This document shows positions 24,391 to 32,284 of a DNA stretch of 64,000 nt, piece by piece. A program made the position numbers and the translations under genes. Numbering within the stretch: the first letter of the stretch is position 1; each line of letters begins with the position of its first letter. Source of the stretch: JAMQPK01 sp963782595 (lineage in GTDB: Bacteria > Acidobacteriota > Vicinamibacteria > Vicinamibacterales > JAMQPK01); contig CAWAKJ010000007.1 in assembly GCA_963782595.1 (NCBI GenBank), positions 558,001 to 622,000 of the forward strand, in the 5' to 3' direction. The notes beneath the pieces were generated by a model. It searched no databases. It was given only the letters and a program-made list of their open reading frames with translations, and was not told the DNA's origin.

Positions 24391-24559
24391 TGCAGCTGTC
24401 GTTTTCGACGCGGAGGCGCCGAGGCGCAAAGAAAGCCGAATTCTGCATTGCCGCATTCGATTTGATTGACGATTGGTAATTGATTGACGACGAGAACGTT
24501 CAGCGAAGGCCGGACACTACGTACTGATTCTGCAGGCCCGGCTCGTACAGACACAGCAC

Positions 24560-24587
24560 GGTCCGGCTGAAGCCGGACCCTACGTAC
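24560..24587. repeat. CCGGCTNNAGCCGG palindrome (REP-like)
   Basis: GGTCCGGCTGAAGCCGGACC followed by CTACGTAC, the same unit as at 23307 in the other orientation. A truncated copy lies 40 bp upstream (24506-24525). Confidence 0.88.
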
Positions 24588-24649
24588 AGCGGGCACGAAT
24601 TCGCTCGGCGCCTCTGCAACTCTGCGTCGAGATCCAAAGTCGTTGTCTC

Positions 24650-27574
24650 CTAACCTTTTAATCTCCTGTTCAAACCCATCTGAATCACTTCGGCCAGATG
24701 CAGCGTTGTTCGGCCCGTTGCCTGATGGATCTGCTCACGGCAACTGAAGCCGTCGGACACGATTAACGTGTCGGGCGGGGCGCTACGCACTGCAGGCAGG
24801 AGCACGCGCTCGCCAATTGCGATCGACACGTCGTATTTCCTGGCCTCGAACCCGAACGGGCCGGCCATGCCACAGCACCCGGCGTCTGGGGCCGTCACCT
24901 TCGCGCCCATCTTTTTCAACAGCGATTCCTCGTCTGTCATCTTCATCAGCGCTTTGTGATGACAGTGCCCGTGCAGCAGGACGCCGCGCTCGAGAGGGGG
25001 CGGCTGGAAATCGGGCGCGTGCCGTTCGAGAAACTCGCTCAGCAGGAAGGTCTGCTTTCGCAGCTTCTCGGCGCGGGCGTCGGCAGGGAAGAGACTGCGC
25101 AGCTCGTCGCGGAACACCGACGCACAACTCGGCTCGAGCACGACGAGGGGCACACCTGCGTCGATGTGAGGCGCCAGATGATCCAGGATGCGCTGCAAAT
25201 ACGCTTTCGCGCGGTCCAGCATCCCGAAATCGTAGAGCGGACGGCCGCAGCAGAGGCGGGCAGCCGGCACCGTCACGTGCACACCCGCCGATCTCAACAC
25301 CTCGAGCGCGGCGCGGCTCGTCTCGGGATGGAAGTAATTGTTGAAGGTATCGGCCCAGAGAATCGCCTCGCGTTTGCCGTTGCCCGGCGATCCAGGTGAC
25401 GGCACGCGTGCCGACCTCGCCCAGCGGATGAAGCTCTGCGGGGCGAGCTGCGGCATGGCACGTTGCGGCGCGAGATGCAGGAGGCGCTTGATCAGGGCAT
25501 CGGCGCCCGGCGCCTTCATCATCAGGTTGGCCAGCCCTGGCGCCGCCGATCCGAGTGCAGCCCACCTGTCGATGAGGCCGAAGGCATATGCGGCGAGGGG
25601 GCGCGGGCGGGTTTCGTAGTAGTGCGCGAGAAACTCCGATCGGTACGTCGCCATATCGACGTTCGTGGGACATTCCGATTTGCATGCCTTGCACGAGAGA
25701 CACAGATCGAGCGCCTCTTTCGTCTGCTCGTTCCGCCACGAATCGGTCAGCACCTCCCCCTGCAGCAGCTCCCAGAGCAGGCGCGCGCGGCCGCGCGTGC
25801 TATGCCGCTCTTCGAGCGTCGCCATATAGCTCGGGCACATCGTCCCGTAATCGTGCTTGCGGCACTCGCCGAGACCGATGCAGCGCGTCGCCGCCTTGGC
25901 AAATGATCCCTTGTCATCTGGAAAGGTGAAGAACGTCGCCGGCTTGGCCGGGTTGTAGTCGGCGCCGAGCCGCAGGTTCTCCGTCGGCAGATACGCGTCG
26001 AGCACCTTGTGCGGGTTCATCCGGTTGCCGGAATCCCAGACAGCCTTGAACTCGCCAAAGGCGCGCATCAGCTCTGGTCCGAACATCTTCGGCAACAGCG
26101 CACCGCGCGACTGTCCGTCGCCGTGTTCGCCCGACAGCGATCCGCCGTATCGCACCACGAGATCGGCGCCGCGGTTGATGAACTCCTCATACCGGCGGAT
26201 GCCTGGCTCGCTCTCGAAGTCGAAGCTGACCTGCATGTGAATGCAGCCGTGACCGAAGTGTCCGTAGAACGCGGCCTGGTAGTTGTATTCGTCGAGCAGT
26301 TGTCTCAGCTCGCGGAGATAGGGCCCCAGCCGTTCCGGCGCGACCGACGCATCGTCCCATCCTTCAAAGCGGGGAAGCGAACCCGGTACAGCAGATGCCA
26401 GGCGTGGTCCCGATTCGCGAATCTTCCAGACCGCCTTGGCTTCGCCGGCCGTGTAGATGCGTGTGACGGGCGCGTCGGGCAGGCTCGATAGCGTGCGTAC
26501 CAACCGCTCGGCTGCCGCACGACTCTCGGCAGGATCATTTGATCCATATTCAGCGAGCAGGATGCCGCGGCCTGCCGGCAGCAGGTCCAGATTGGGCGCG
26601 CCTTTGTAGTTGAGACCATCGATGATGCCTCCCTCGAACCCTTCGAGCCCGATCGGCGAGGTTTCAAGGATTGCGGGCACGTGATCGGCCGCGGCAAATG
26701 CGTCCGGATACCCGAGGCCGACGAGCACGCGGTGCTGCGGGCTGTCGATGAGCCGCAGCGTGGCGCCGAGCACGATCGCGCATGTGCCTTCGGTGCCGAC
26801 GAGCGCACGCGCCACATGGAAGCCGTTTTCGGGAAGAAGCTGATCGAGGTTGTAGCCCGAGACACGGCGCGGGATCTGAGGAAAGCCGGTACGAATCTGA
26901 GCGAGATACCGTTCGCGGATCGATCGAAGGGCCCCATAGATCTCACCGCGCCGGCCACCCTCGCGAATGACGGCCTCGAGCTCTGCCTCGGGTGTCGCGC
27001 CCACGGTCAGCTCGGTGCCGTCGTAGAGCAGAATCCTCAGCTCGTGTACGTTGTCGACGGTCTTGCCGGAGATCAGGGAATGTGTGCCGCACGAGTTGTT
27101 GCCGATCATGCCGCCGAGACTGCAGCGACTGTGCGTCGACGGATCGGGGCCGAAGGTCAGGTGATTCTGTTCAGCGCGGCTGCGAAGCGTATCGAGGATG
27201 ACGCCCGGCTGCACCCGGGCGATACGCTTCTCGATGTCGATCTCGAGAATGCGGTTCATGAACTTCGTGAAGTCGAGCACGACGGCGACGTTGCAGCTTT
27301 GCCCGGCCAGGCTCGTGCCCGAGCCTCGGGCGAGAATCGGCGCGTCGAACGATCGGCAGACCGTTACCGCAGCCCGCACGTCGTCTTCGTGCCGTGGAAC
27401 GACGACACCTATCGGAACCTGACGATAGTTCGAGGCGTCGGTCGCATAGAGCGCGCGGCTGCCGCGATCGAATCGCACTTCACCCTTGAGGGCTCGCCGG
27501 AGCTCGAGTTCGAGCTCGGCGGCCCGCCCGAAAGTGTCGATGGGTTTGGCGTGGGAGCTTAGGGGGAGTGTCAC
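24650..27574 (-). CDS. FAD-linked oxidase fused to Fe-S/CCG-domain oxidoreductase (D-2-hydroxyacid dehydrogenase-like)
   Basis: 974 residues, a GlcD-GlpC-type fusion. Residues ~30-250: FAD-binding type 4 domain (PILARGSGTSLAGQSCN, DPSTHSRCSLGGMIGNNSCG). Residues ~250-530: FAD-oxidase C domain (SGEHGDGQSRGALLPK). Residues ~570-670: two 4Fe-4S clusters (GLGECRKHDYGTMCPSY; CLSCKACKSECPTNVDM). The C-terminus has two Cys-rich CCG-type motifs (LCCGRPLYDFG ... GCCGMAGPFGFE). Such proteins oxidise D-lactate, glycolate or D-2-hydroxyglutarate and pass electrons to quinones or another carrier. It overlaps the aminotransferase stop by 4 bp, so both form one operon. Confidence 0.93.
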   Translation of the reverse strand: MTLPLSSHAKPIDTFGRAAELELELRRALKGEVRFDRGSRALYATDASNYRQVPIGVVVPRHEDDVRAAVTVCRSFDAPILARGSGTSLAGQSCNVAVVLDFTKFMNRILEIDIEKRIARVQPGVILDTLRSRAEQNHLTFGPDPSTHSRCSLGGMIGNNSCGTHSLISGKTVDNVHELRILLYDGTELTVGATPEAELEAVIREGGRRGEIYGALRSIRERYLAQIRTGFPQIPRRVSGYNLDQLLPENGFHVARALVGTEGTCAIVLGATLRLIDSPQHRVLVGLGYPDAFAAADHVPAILETSPIGLEGFEGGIIDGLNYKGAPNLDLLPAGRGILLAEYGSNDPAESRAAAERLVRTLSSLPDAPVTRIYTAGEAKAVWKIRESGPRLASAVPGSLPRFEGWDDASVAPERLGPYLRELRQLLDEYNYQAAFYGHFGHGCIHMQVSFDFESEPGIRRYEEFINRGADLVVRYGGSLSGEHGDGQSRGALLPKMFGPELMRAFGEFKAVWDSGNRMNPHKVLDAYLPTENLRLGADYNPAKPATFFTFPDDKGSFAKAATRCIGLGECRKHDYGTMCPSYMATLEERHSTRGRARLLWELLQGEVLTDSWRNEQTKEALDLCLSCKACKSECPTNVDMATYRSEFLAHYYETRPRPLAAYAFGLIDRWAALGSAAPGLANLMMKAPGADALIKRLLHLAPQRAMPQLAPQSFIRWARSARVPSPGSPGNGKREAILWADTFNNYFHPETSRAALEVLRSAGVHVTVPAARLCCGRPLYDFGMLDRAKAYLQRILDHLAPHIDAGVPLVVLEPSCASVFRDELRSLFPADARAEKLRKQTFLLSEFLERHAPDFQPPPLERGVLLHGHCHHKALMKMTDEESLLKKMGAKVTAPDAGCCGMAGPFGFEARKYDVSIAIGERVLLPAVRSAPPDTLIVSDGFSCREQIHQATGRTTLHLAEVIQMGLNRRLKG

Positions 27575-28806
27575 CGCACAGCCGGCGCCGCTTCTTCGCT
27601 TGATCCGGGGGCCCCTGCCCCCCGGCTCGGTTGACCCTGAGCCGATGCCGTCAGCGACTCGAGTGCGGCCGCGACGCCTCCCGGGCGGTGCGGAATGCCG
27701 GCCAGCGTGAGCCCCATCTCCACGCCGCTGAGCGTGCCTGCCAGCGTCAAGTCGTTGAACGCACCGAGATGACCGATGCGGAACACCTTGCCCGCGAGCT
27801 TGCCCAGGCCGGTGCCGAGCGACATGTCGAAGTTCTCGAGAATGATCTGACGGAGGCGATCGGCGCTGTGGCCTTCGGGCGTATAAAGAGCGGTTAGTGA
27901 GCCGGAGTATTCGGATGGATCCTCAGGCACGATGTCGAGACCCCATGCGCGAGCGGCCGCGCGCGTGGCCGCGCCATGGCGCGCGTGACGTTGCAGCACG
28001 TTCTCGAACCCCTCTTCGTGAAGCATGCGCAGCGCTTCCCGCAGTCCGTAGAGAAGGTTCGTCGCCGGTGTGTACGGAAAGAAGCCTGACTTATTCGACT
28101 TCAGAATCTCGTCCCAATTCCAGTACGAGCGCGGCAGCTTCGCCTTCTCATTGGCCGCCAGAGCCTTTTCGGATACGGCGTTGAAGCCGAGGCCGGGCGG
28201 CACCATCAAACCTTTCTGCGAGCCGCACACCGTCACGTCGATCTCCCATTCGTCGTGACGCAGGTCGATCGACGCCAGCGACGAGATGGCATCGACGATC
28301 AACAACGCGGGATGGCCGGTGCGGTTCATGGCGCGCCGTAAGTCGGCAATCCGGCTGACGACACCCGTGGACGTCTCGTTGTGCACGACGACGACCGCCT
28401 TCAACGCACGATCGCGGTCGTCGTTGAGACGCTGCTCGAGGGTTTCGGGCGAGGCGCCACGGCGCCACGTGCCGGGCACATATTCGACGCTGATGCCGAG
28501 ACGCTCGGCCACCTGCCGCCAGGCGATGTGCGAAAACCAGCCGGTCTCGAAAATCAGAATGCGATCGCCGGGCGAGAGGGTGTTGACCAGGGCGGCCTCT
28601 GCCGCGCCGGTTCCCGACGAAGGAAACACCACGACCGGTCCACGTGTGCGGAAAACACCCTTGAGCCGATCGAGTACTTCGAGACCGAGCTCGGCGAATT
28701 CTGGCCCCCGATGATCGATGGTTGCCTGTGCGATTTCCTTCAGGACGCGATCGGGCACATTCGTCGGACCGGGGATCTGCAGAAAGTGGCGTCCGGTGTG
28801 AATCAT
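27571..28806 (-). CDS. Class V aminotransferase, alanine/serine-glyoxylate aminotransferase type
   Basis: 411 residues. Family opening LQIPGPTNVPDRVL, then DHRGPEFAELG; cofactor region FPSSGTGAAEAALVN; PLP Lys in GSQKGLMVPPGLGFNAVS, preceded by VDAISSLASIDLRHDEW. It transfers an amino group between alanine or serine and glyoxylate. The operon mate at 24650 probably oxidises a 2-hydroxyacid such as glycolate or glycerate (inference), so the pair could handle glyoxylate, serine and hydroxypyruvate. The last ~30 residues are low-complexity (SAQGQPSRGAGAPGS). RBS is ACGAGGT, directly abutting a palindromic repeat. Confidence 0.92.
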   Translation of the reverse strand: MIHTGRHFLQIPGPTNVPDRVLKEIAQATIDHRGPEFAELGLEVLDRLKGVFRTRGPVVVFPSSGTGAAEAALVNTLSPGDRILIFETGWFSHIAWRQVAERLGISVEYVPGTWRRGASPETLEQRLNDDRDRALKAVVVVHNETSTGVVSRIADLRRAMNRTGHPALLIVDAISSLASIDLRHDEWEIDVTVCGSQKGLMVPPGLGFNAVSEKALAANEKAKLPRSYWNWDEILKSNKSGFFPYTPATNLLYGLREALRMLHEEGFENVLQRHARHGAATRAAARAWGLDIVPEDPSEYSGSLTALYTPEGHSADRLRQIILENFDMSLGTGLGKLAGKVFRIGHLGAFNDLTLAGTLSGVEMGLTLAGIPHRPGGVAAALESLTASAQGQPSRGAGAPGSSEEAAPAVR

Positions 28807-28816
28807 GGGGTACCTC

Positions 28817-28862
28817 GTCCGGCTAAAGCCGGAGTCCGGTCCGGCGAAAGCCGGACACTACT
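28817..28862. repeat. Two CCGGCT palindromes in tandem
   Basis: GTCCGGCTAAAGCCGGAGTC and GTCCGGCGAAAGCCGGACAC lie back to back in the 56-bp gap between the metallo-hydrolase stop and the aminotransferase start, on the shared minus-strand transcript. The edge of the first unit supplies part of the aminotransferase ribosome-binding site. Confidence 0.9.
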
Positions 28863-30479
28863 CTAATTTGTTTTGGCCGCGGGCCCCAATGCCGTCATGA
28901 ACGTGCTCCACGGCACCGGCTTTCCATGGACGGGTGCGATGGTGGCAACTTCGAGCTTCATCCGCTGCACCTGGTTGTAAAAGCTGCGCATGGCCGGCAG
29001 CTGCGACGGTCTCGGCGGTTCGTGCGTATCGAAGAGGTCGGCCTCGAATGCGATGCGCTCTGCCGGCAGATACGCCATCAGCATTCCCGCGACATGCTGC
29101 AGCGGCTGCACGTAGTACACACGCAGGATACGGCTGTTGTCGGTGATGACGAAGTTCTCCTGAATCGCTTCGTAGTTATACCCTTCGGCCACTTCCGTCG
29201 GCGGCCAGAGCGACAGGATATCGGGCTTCACCGTCCGCGGCCTGTAGGTCAGGACGTCCCTGTTGAGAAGTTTCAGATTGATCATGTGCGTCACGACGGT
29301 GGCGCCGATGTGGTTGTACGTGCGGATGCCCCCGATGTGGTCGAAGTGCGGATGAGAGCTGACGAGCCATCGAATCGGCTTGTTGGGCGCAAGTTTGGCG
29401 ACCTGCTCGATGACGGCCAGGCTGCGCTCTTCGCTTCCGGGTGCTTCGAAGACCGCGACAAAATCGCGGAATTCGATCATGTAACTGTTCGCCGGTCCTC
29501 CGCCCATGAGATACACACCGTCGGCCATCTTTTCGACGGTGACGGCGGCCGGGTTCGGTGGCTGCGCCTGCTTTACCGCTTCGGGAACCGGCACCGGATC
29601 GTCGCAGACGTTTCCCTGGACGTTGGCGAACTTGCCCCCGTAGGCGTTGTGGCCGGTGCTCTCTGAATTGAACTGCCAGTTGTCGTCCCAGCCCTGATGG
29701 GAATGCCAGTTGATAGGCCACCGCGATGGACCGGCGGGCACGAACTCCGTCGATTCATGCTCGATGTTGAAATCGCCGAGCACGTTCTCGTTGACCGTAG
29801 CTTTCAGCCGCGTGATGGTGTTCTGGCTGTTGATCGTGGCATCGACGCGGTACTTGCCGAGCAGCGTGATGCCGACGACGTGAACTTTTTCGGGTGTGAC
29901 GACGTTCCCGTCGCGTCCTTTTTCAATCTGCTCCCAGCGCCACATCGCCTTCGGATTGGCGCCCGGCATGCGTGCGGCTTTGAGGAACCCGTGCGGATTC
30001 ATCCAGATGTCGAGTTGATAGACTTCTGCGAGCTCAGGCGGCACCGCGACGGGCGCCCCGCTTCCGTCGATGTGCCAGGCGTACTTGCCGTTGACGATGT
30101 GCGTCTGCCGGAGATTCGCCTGCGTCGTCGTGCCGCCGACCCAGCCGAGCCCGTATTTCCACGAGGCCGGGTTGTTCCCGGGCTTGCGATCGAACGTCTC
30201 TTTGCTCGTCGCGGTCTCCCAGTTGATGGTTCGGGTGTAGTTGGCCATTTCGCTGCGCGGCCAGTCGATGTTGACCGCGTTCTCGAACGTCTGGCCGACA
30301 GGGCCGCTGTAGCCGGTTCCGGAAAACGTGATGCAGCGCAGGCTCTGCTCGTTGAGGGCCTTCGAGGCGGCGGCGAGCACCGGTCCCGGATCCACGAATC
30401 CGGGCGGATACTGCTGCGCCGGCAACTGGCTGCCCGCCAGCAGAACCAGCGAGAGCAGCAGAGCGAACCTCTTGGCCAT
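28863..30479 (-). CDS. Secreted metallo-beta-lactamase-fold hydrolase with an extra N-terminal domain
   Basis: 538 residues from ATG 30479 (RBS AAAAAGGAG), with a signal peptide ending near LPAQQ. Residues ~30-300 form an unassigned domain. The MBL-fold domain follows: VSSHPHFDHIGGIRTYNH gives the HxHxDH zinc motif, later AFEADLFDTHEP holds the bridging Asp, and IAPVHGKPVPW the last His. Substrate unknown; export points to a periplasmic hydrolase. The aminotransferase operon lies 56 bp downstream on the same strand. Confidence 0.87.
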   Translation of the reverse strand: MAKRFALLLSLVLLAGSQLPAQQYPPGFVDPGPVLAAASKALNEQSLRCITFSGTGYSGPVGQTFENAVNIDWPRSEMANYTRTINWETATSKETFDRKPGNNPASWKYGLGWVGGTTTQANLRQTHIVNGKYAWHIDGSGAPVAVPPELAEVYQLDIWMNPHGFLKAARMPGANPKAMWRWEQIEKGRDGNVVTPEKVHVVGITLLGKYRVDATINSQNTITRLKATVNENVLGDFNIEHESTEFVPAGPSRWPINWHSHQGWDDNWQFNSESTGHNAYGGKFANVQGNVCDDPVPVPEAVKQAQPPNPAAVTVEKMADGVYLMGGGPANSYMIEFRDFVAVFEAPGSEERSLAVIEQVAKLAPNKPIRWLVSSHPHFDHIGGIRTYNHIGATVVTHMINLKLLNRDVLTYRPRTVKPDILSLWPPTEVAEGYNYEAIQENFVITDNSRILRVYYVQPLQHVAGMLMAYLPAERIAFEADLFDTHEPPRPSQLPAMRSFYNQVQRMKLEVATIAPVHGKPVPWSTFMTALGPAAKTN

Positions 30480-30555
30480 GCGAGTGACTCCTTTTTCAGG
30501 GCGAGTTCCACCTAGTCTCGGACCGGAATGCGAATCATAATAAGTCTTCACTGCC

Positions 30556-32184
30556 ATGTCCAAAACTCCAATCAACCGGTCTCAGGGTCGTTCACTCGTC
30601 GTCTCCAGCCGCGGCGTTGTCGCGACTGAACATCCCCTCGCATCGCAGGCAGGTGCCACAGTGCTCGCGGAGGGCGGGCACGCCGTCGATGCGGCCATCG
30701 CGGCCAACGCGGTCATGGGGGTCGTCTGTCCGACGATGTGCGGGGTGGGCGGCGACCTGTTCGCCATCGTGTGCGAGAGCGGCGGAAAGCTGCACGGCGT
30801 CAATGCCAGCGGGTGGGCGCCCGCAGCCCTGACACCCGAAGGGCTGGAGGCTCTCGGTCTGACGAGCATGCCGCAGAGCGGCGCGCATTCGGTGACCGTA
30901 CCGGGCGCGGTCGCCGGCTGGACGCTCTTGCACGATCGATTTGGACGCGTGCCGCTGGCGCGCATCCTGGAGCCGGCCATCGCCCTCGCAGACGAGGGAT
31001 TTCCAGTCGCGGAAATCACCAGCGAGGAATGGGGCAATCAGGCAGCGTTCCTGCGCGGCGATCCCGAGGCGGCACGAACGTTTCTTCCCGACGGACAGCC
31101 GCTCGGGCTCGGCCAGATATTCCGCAACCGGGATCTCGCGTGGACCTGCCGGCAGATTGCGGCACGCGGCCGCGAGGGTTTCTACGAAGGGGAAGTCGCG
31201 CGGCGCCTCATAGCCGGTCTGACACACCGGGGCGCGACCATGGCTGCCGCCGATCTCGCGACCTTCCACGCGCAGTGGGTCGAGCCGATCTCCACGAGCT
31301 ATCGCGGGTGGGACATCTTCGAGATTCCGCCAAACGGTGCGGGTATCGCGGCGCTGATGATGCTGAACATCATGGAAGCCTTCCCTGTCGGCGAGTCTGG
31401 TCACAACTCGGTCGAGACGCTGCACATGATGATGGAGGCGAAGAAACTGGCCTATGCCGACATGCTGCGCTACGTCGCCGATCCGAAATTCGCCGACGTG
31501 CCGGTCGGTGCGATGTTGAGCAAAGAGTACGCGCACGAGCGCGCCTCGCTCATCGATCCTGCCCTCGCGCGGGCGCGCCCAGAAGCGGGGTCCCTCCCGG
31601 TACATGCTGGAGACACGATCTATCTGAGCGTCGTCGATCGCGAGGGCAATATGGTGTCGCTGATCCAGAGCAATTTCGCGAGCTTCGGATCGGGCGTCGT
31701 GGCCGAGGGCACCGGCTTTCCGCTGCAGAATCGCGGCGCACTGTTCACGCTCGACCGCCGGCACCCAAACGTGCTCGCGCCGCGCAAGCGGCCGTTACAC
31801 ACGATTATCCCGGCGTTGATGACACAGGGCCGCACCCGGATTGCGTTCGGCATCATGGGCGGATGGAATCAGTCCCAGGCGCACGCGCAGTTTGTGTCGA
31901 ATGTCGTGGATCACGGCATGAACATCCAGGCGTCGCTTGAGGCCCCGCGCTTCACCAAGCTGTCGTTCGACGGCCACGATGTCTCGATCGAGCGCCGGAT
32001 AGCCGCTGATGTGCAGCGCGGCCTCGCCGCACGCGGTCACGAGATCGATGTTCAAGGAGACTTTTGCAGCCTGATGGGCGGGGGGCAGGCGGTGATGCGG
32101 CGGGACGGCGTCAACTACGGAGCGTCGGATCCCCGCAAGGATGGAGCGGCGGTGCCGGAAGCGATTCTCGAAAGTAAAAAGTAA
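30556..32184 (+). CDS. Gamma-glutamyltransferase family protein
   Basis: 542 residues. Ntn-hydrolase layout: GVVCPTMCGVGGDLFAIV in the large subunit region, SVTVPGAVAGWTLLHDRFG, FEIPPNGAGIAALMML, then the processing site with the nucleophile Thr in HAGDTIYLSVVDREGNMVS and NRGALFTLD. No signal peptide is seen, unlike classical periplasmic GGT, so it may be a cytoplasmic GGT-like amidohydrolase. The C-terminus (ILESKK) and stop are formed by the repeat word GAAAGTAAAAAGTAAG, just as in the GNAT gene at 9908. Confidence 0.9.
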   Translation: MSKTPINRSQGRSLVVSSRGVVATEHPLASQAGATVLAEGGHAVDAAIAANAVMGVVCPTMCGVGGDLFAIVCESGGKLHGVNASGWAPAALTPEGLEALGLTSMPQSGAHSVTVPGAVAGWTLLHDRFGRVPLARILEPAIALADEGFPVAEITSEEWGNQAAFLRGDPEAARTFLPDGQPLGLGQIFRNRDLAWTCRQIAARGREGFYEGEVARRLIAGLTHRGATMAAADLATFHAQWVEPISTSYRGWDIFEIPPNGAGIAALMMLNIMEAFPVGESGHNSVETLHMMMEAKKLAYADMLRYVADPKFADVPVGAMLSKEYAHERASLIDPALARARPEAGSLPVHAGDTIYLSVVDREGNMVSLIQSNFASFGSGVVAEGTGFPLQNRGALFTLDRRHPNVLAPRKRPLHTIIPALMTQGRTRIAFGIMGGWNQSQAHAQFVSNVVDHGMNIQASLEAPRFTKLSFDGHDVSIERRIAADVQRGLAARGHEIDVQGDFCSLMGGGQAVMRRDGVNYGASDPRKDGAAVPEAILESKK

Positions 32185-32219
32185 GAAGAAAGTAAAAAGT
32201 AAGAAGTAGAAAGTAAAAA
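32172..32219. repeat. AAAGTAAAAAGTAAGAAG microtandem array
   Basis: Four degenerate units starting inside the last codons of the gamma-glutamyltransferase gene. The same word occurs at 10504-10523, 23335-23372, 24316-24355 and, inverted, 62990-63017. Confidence 0.9.
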
Positions 32220-32246
32220 GGGCGGACCCGAATACCAGGCCCGCCC
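32215..32246 (-). terminator. Terminator of the frameshifted TonB receptor
   Basis: On the minus strand a stem (32220-32228 with 32238-32246, one mismatch) is followed by TTTTTAC. It belongs to the GGGCGGGTC hairpin family, and the reverse strand would serve the plus-strand gene. Confidence 0.75.
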
Positions 32247-32252
32247 CACCAT

Positions 32253-32280
32253 TCCCTAATCCCTAATCCCTAATCCCTAG
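32253..32280. repeat. Eight-base-period tandem TCCCTAAT
   Basis: Four near-perfect units (ATTCCCTAATCCCTAATCCC and on) ending beside the receptor's stop region. No function is evident. Confidence 0.85.
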
Positions 32281-32284
32281 TCAT

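Larger units (their letters stand above)
24311..24649. other. 339-bp repeat-rich gap
   Basis: No gene seen. It holds an AAGTAGAAAG array and terminator hairpin (24316-24390), GCGGAGGCGC words (24408-24436), a half and a full CCGGCT palindrome (24506-24525, 24560-24587), an inverted CTCTGCGTCGAG word (about 24612-24632) and a CTCCTAACCTTTTAATCTCC word at the edge of the next gene. Confidence 0.7.

Noticed and set aside
30592..31764. 390-codon minus-strand frame opposite the gamma-glutamyltransferase gene
   Set aside because: The opposite strand encodes a clear Ntn-hydrolase; this frame is antisense noise in GC-rich DNA.
32253..32280. Possible telomere-like or origin iteron array (CCCTAAT)
   Set aside because: Only four short units, no replication gene or DnaA-box cluster nearby; treated as a microtandem.
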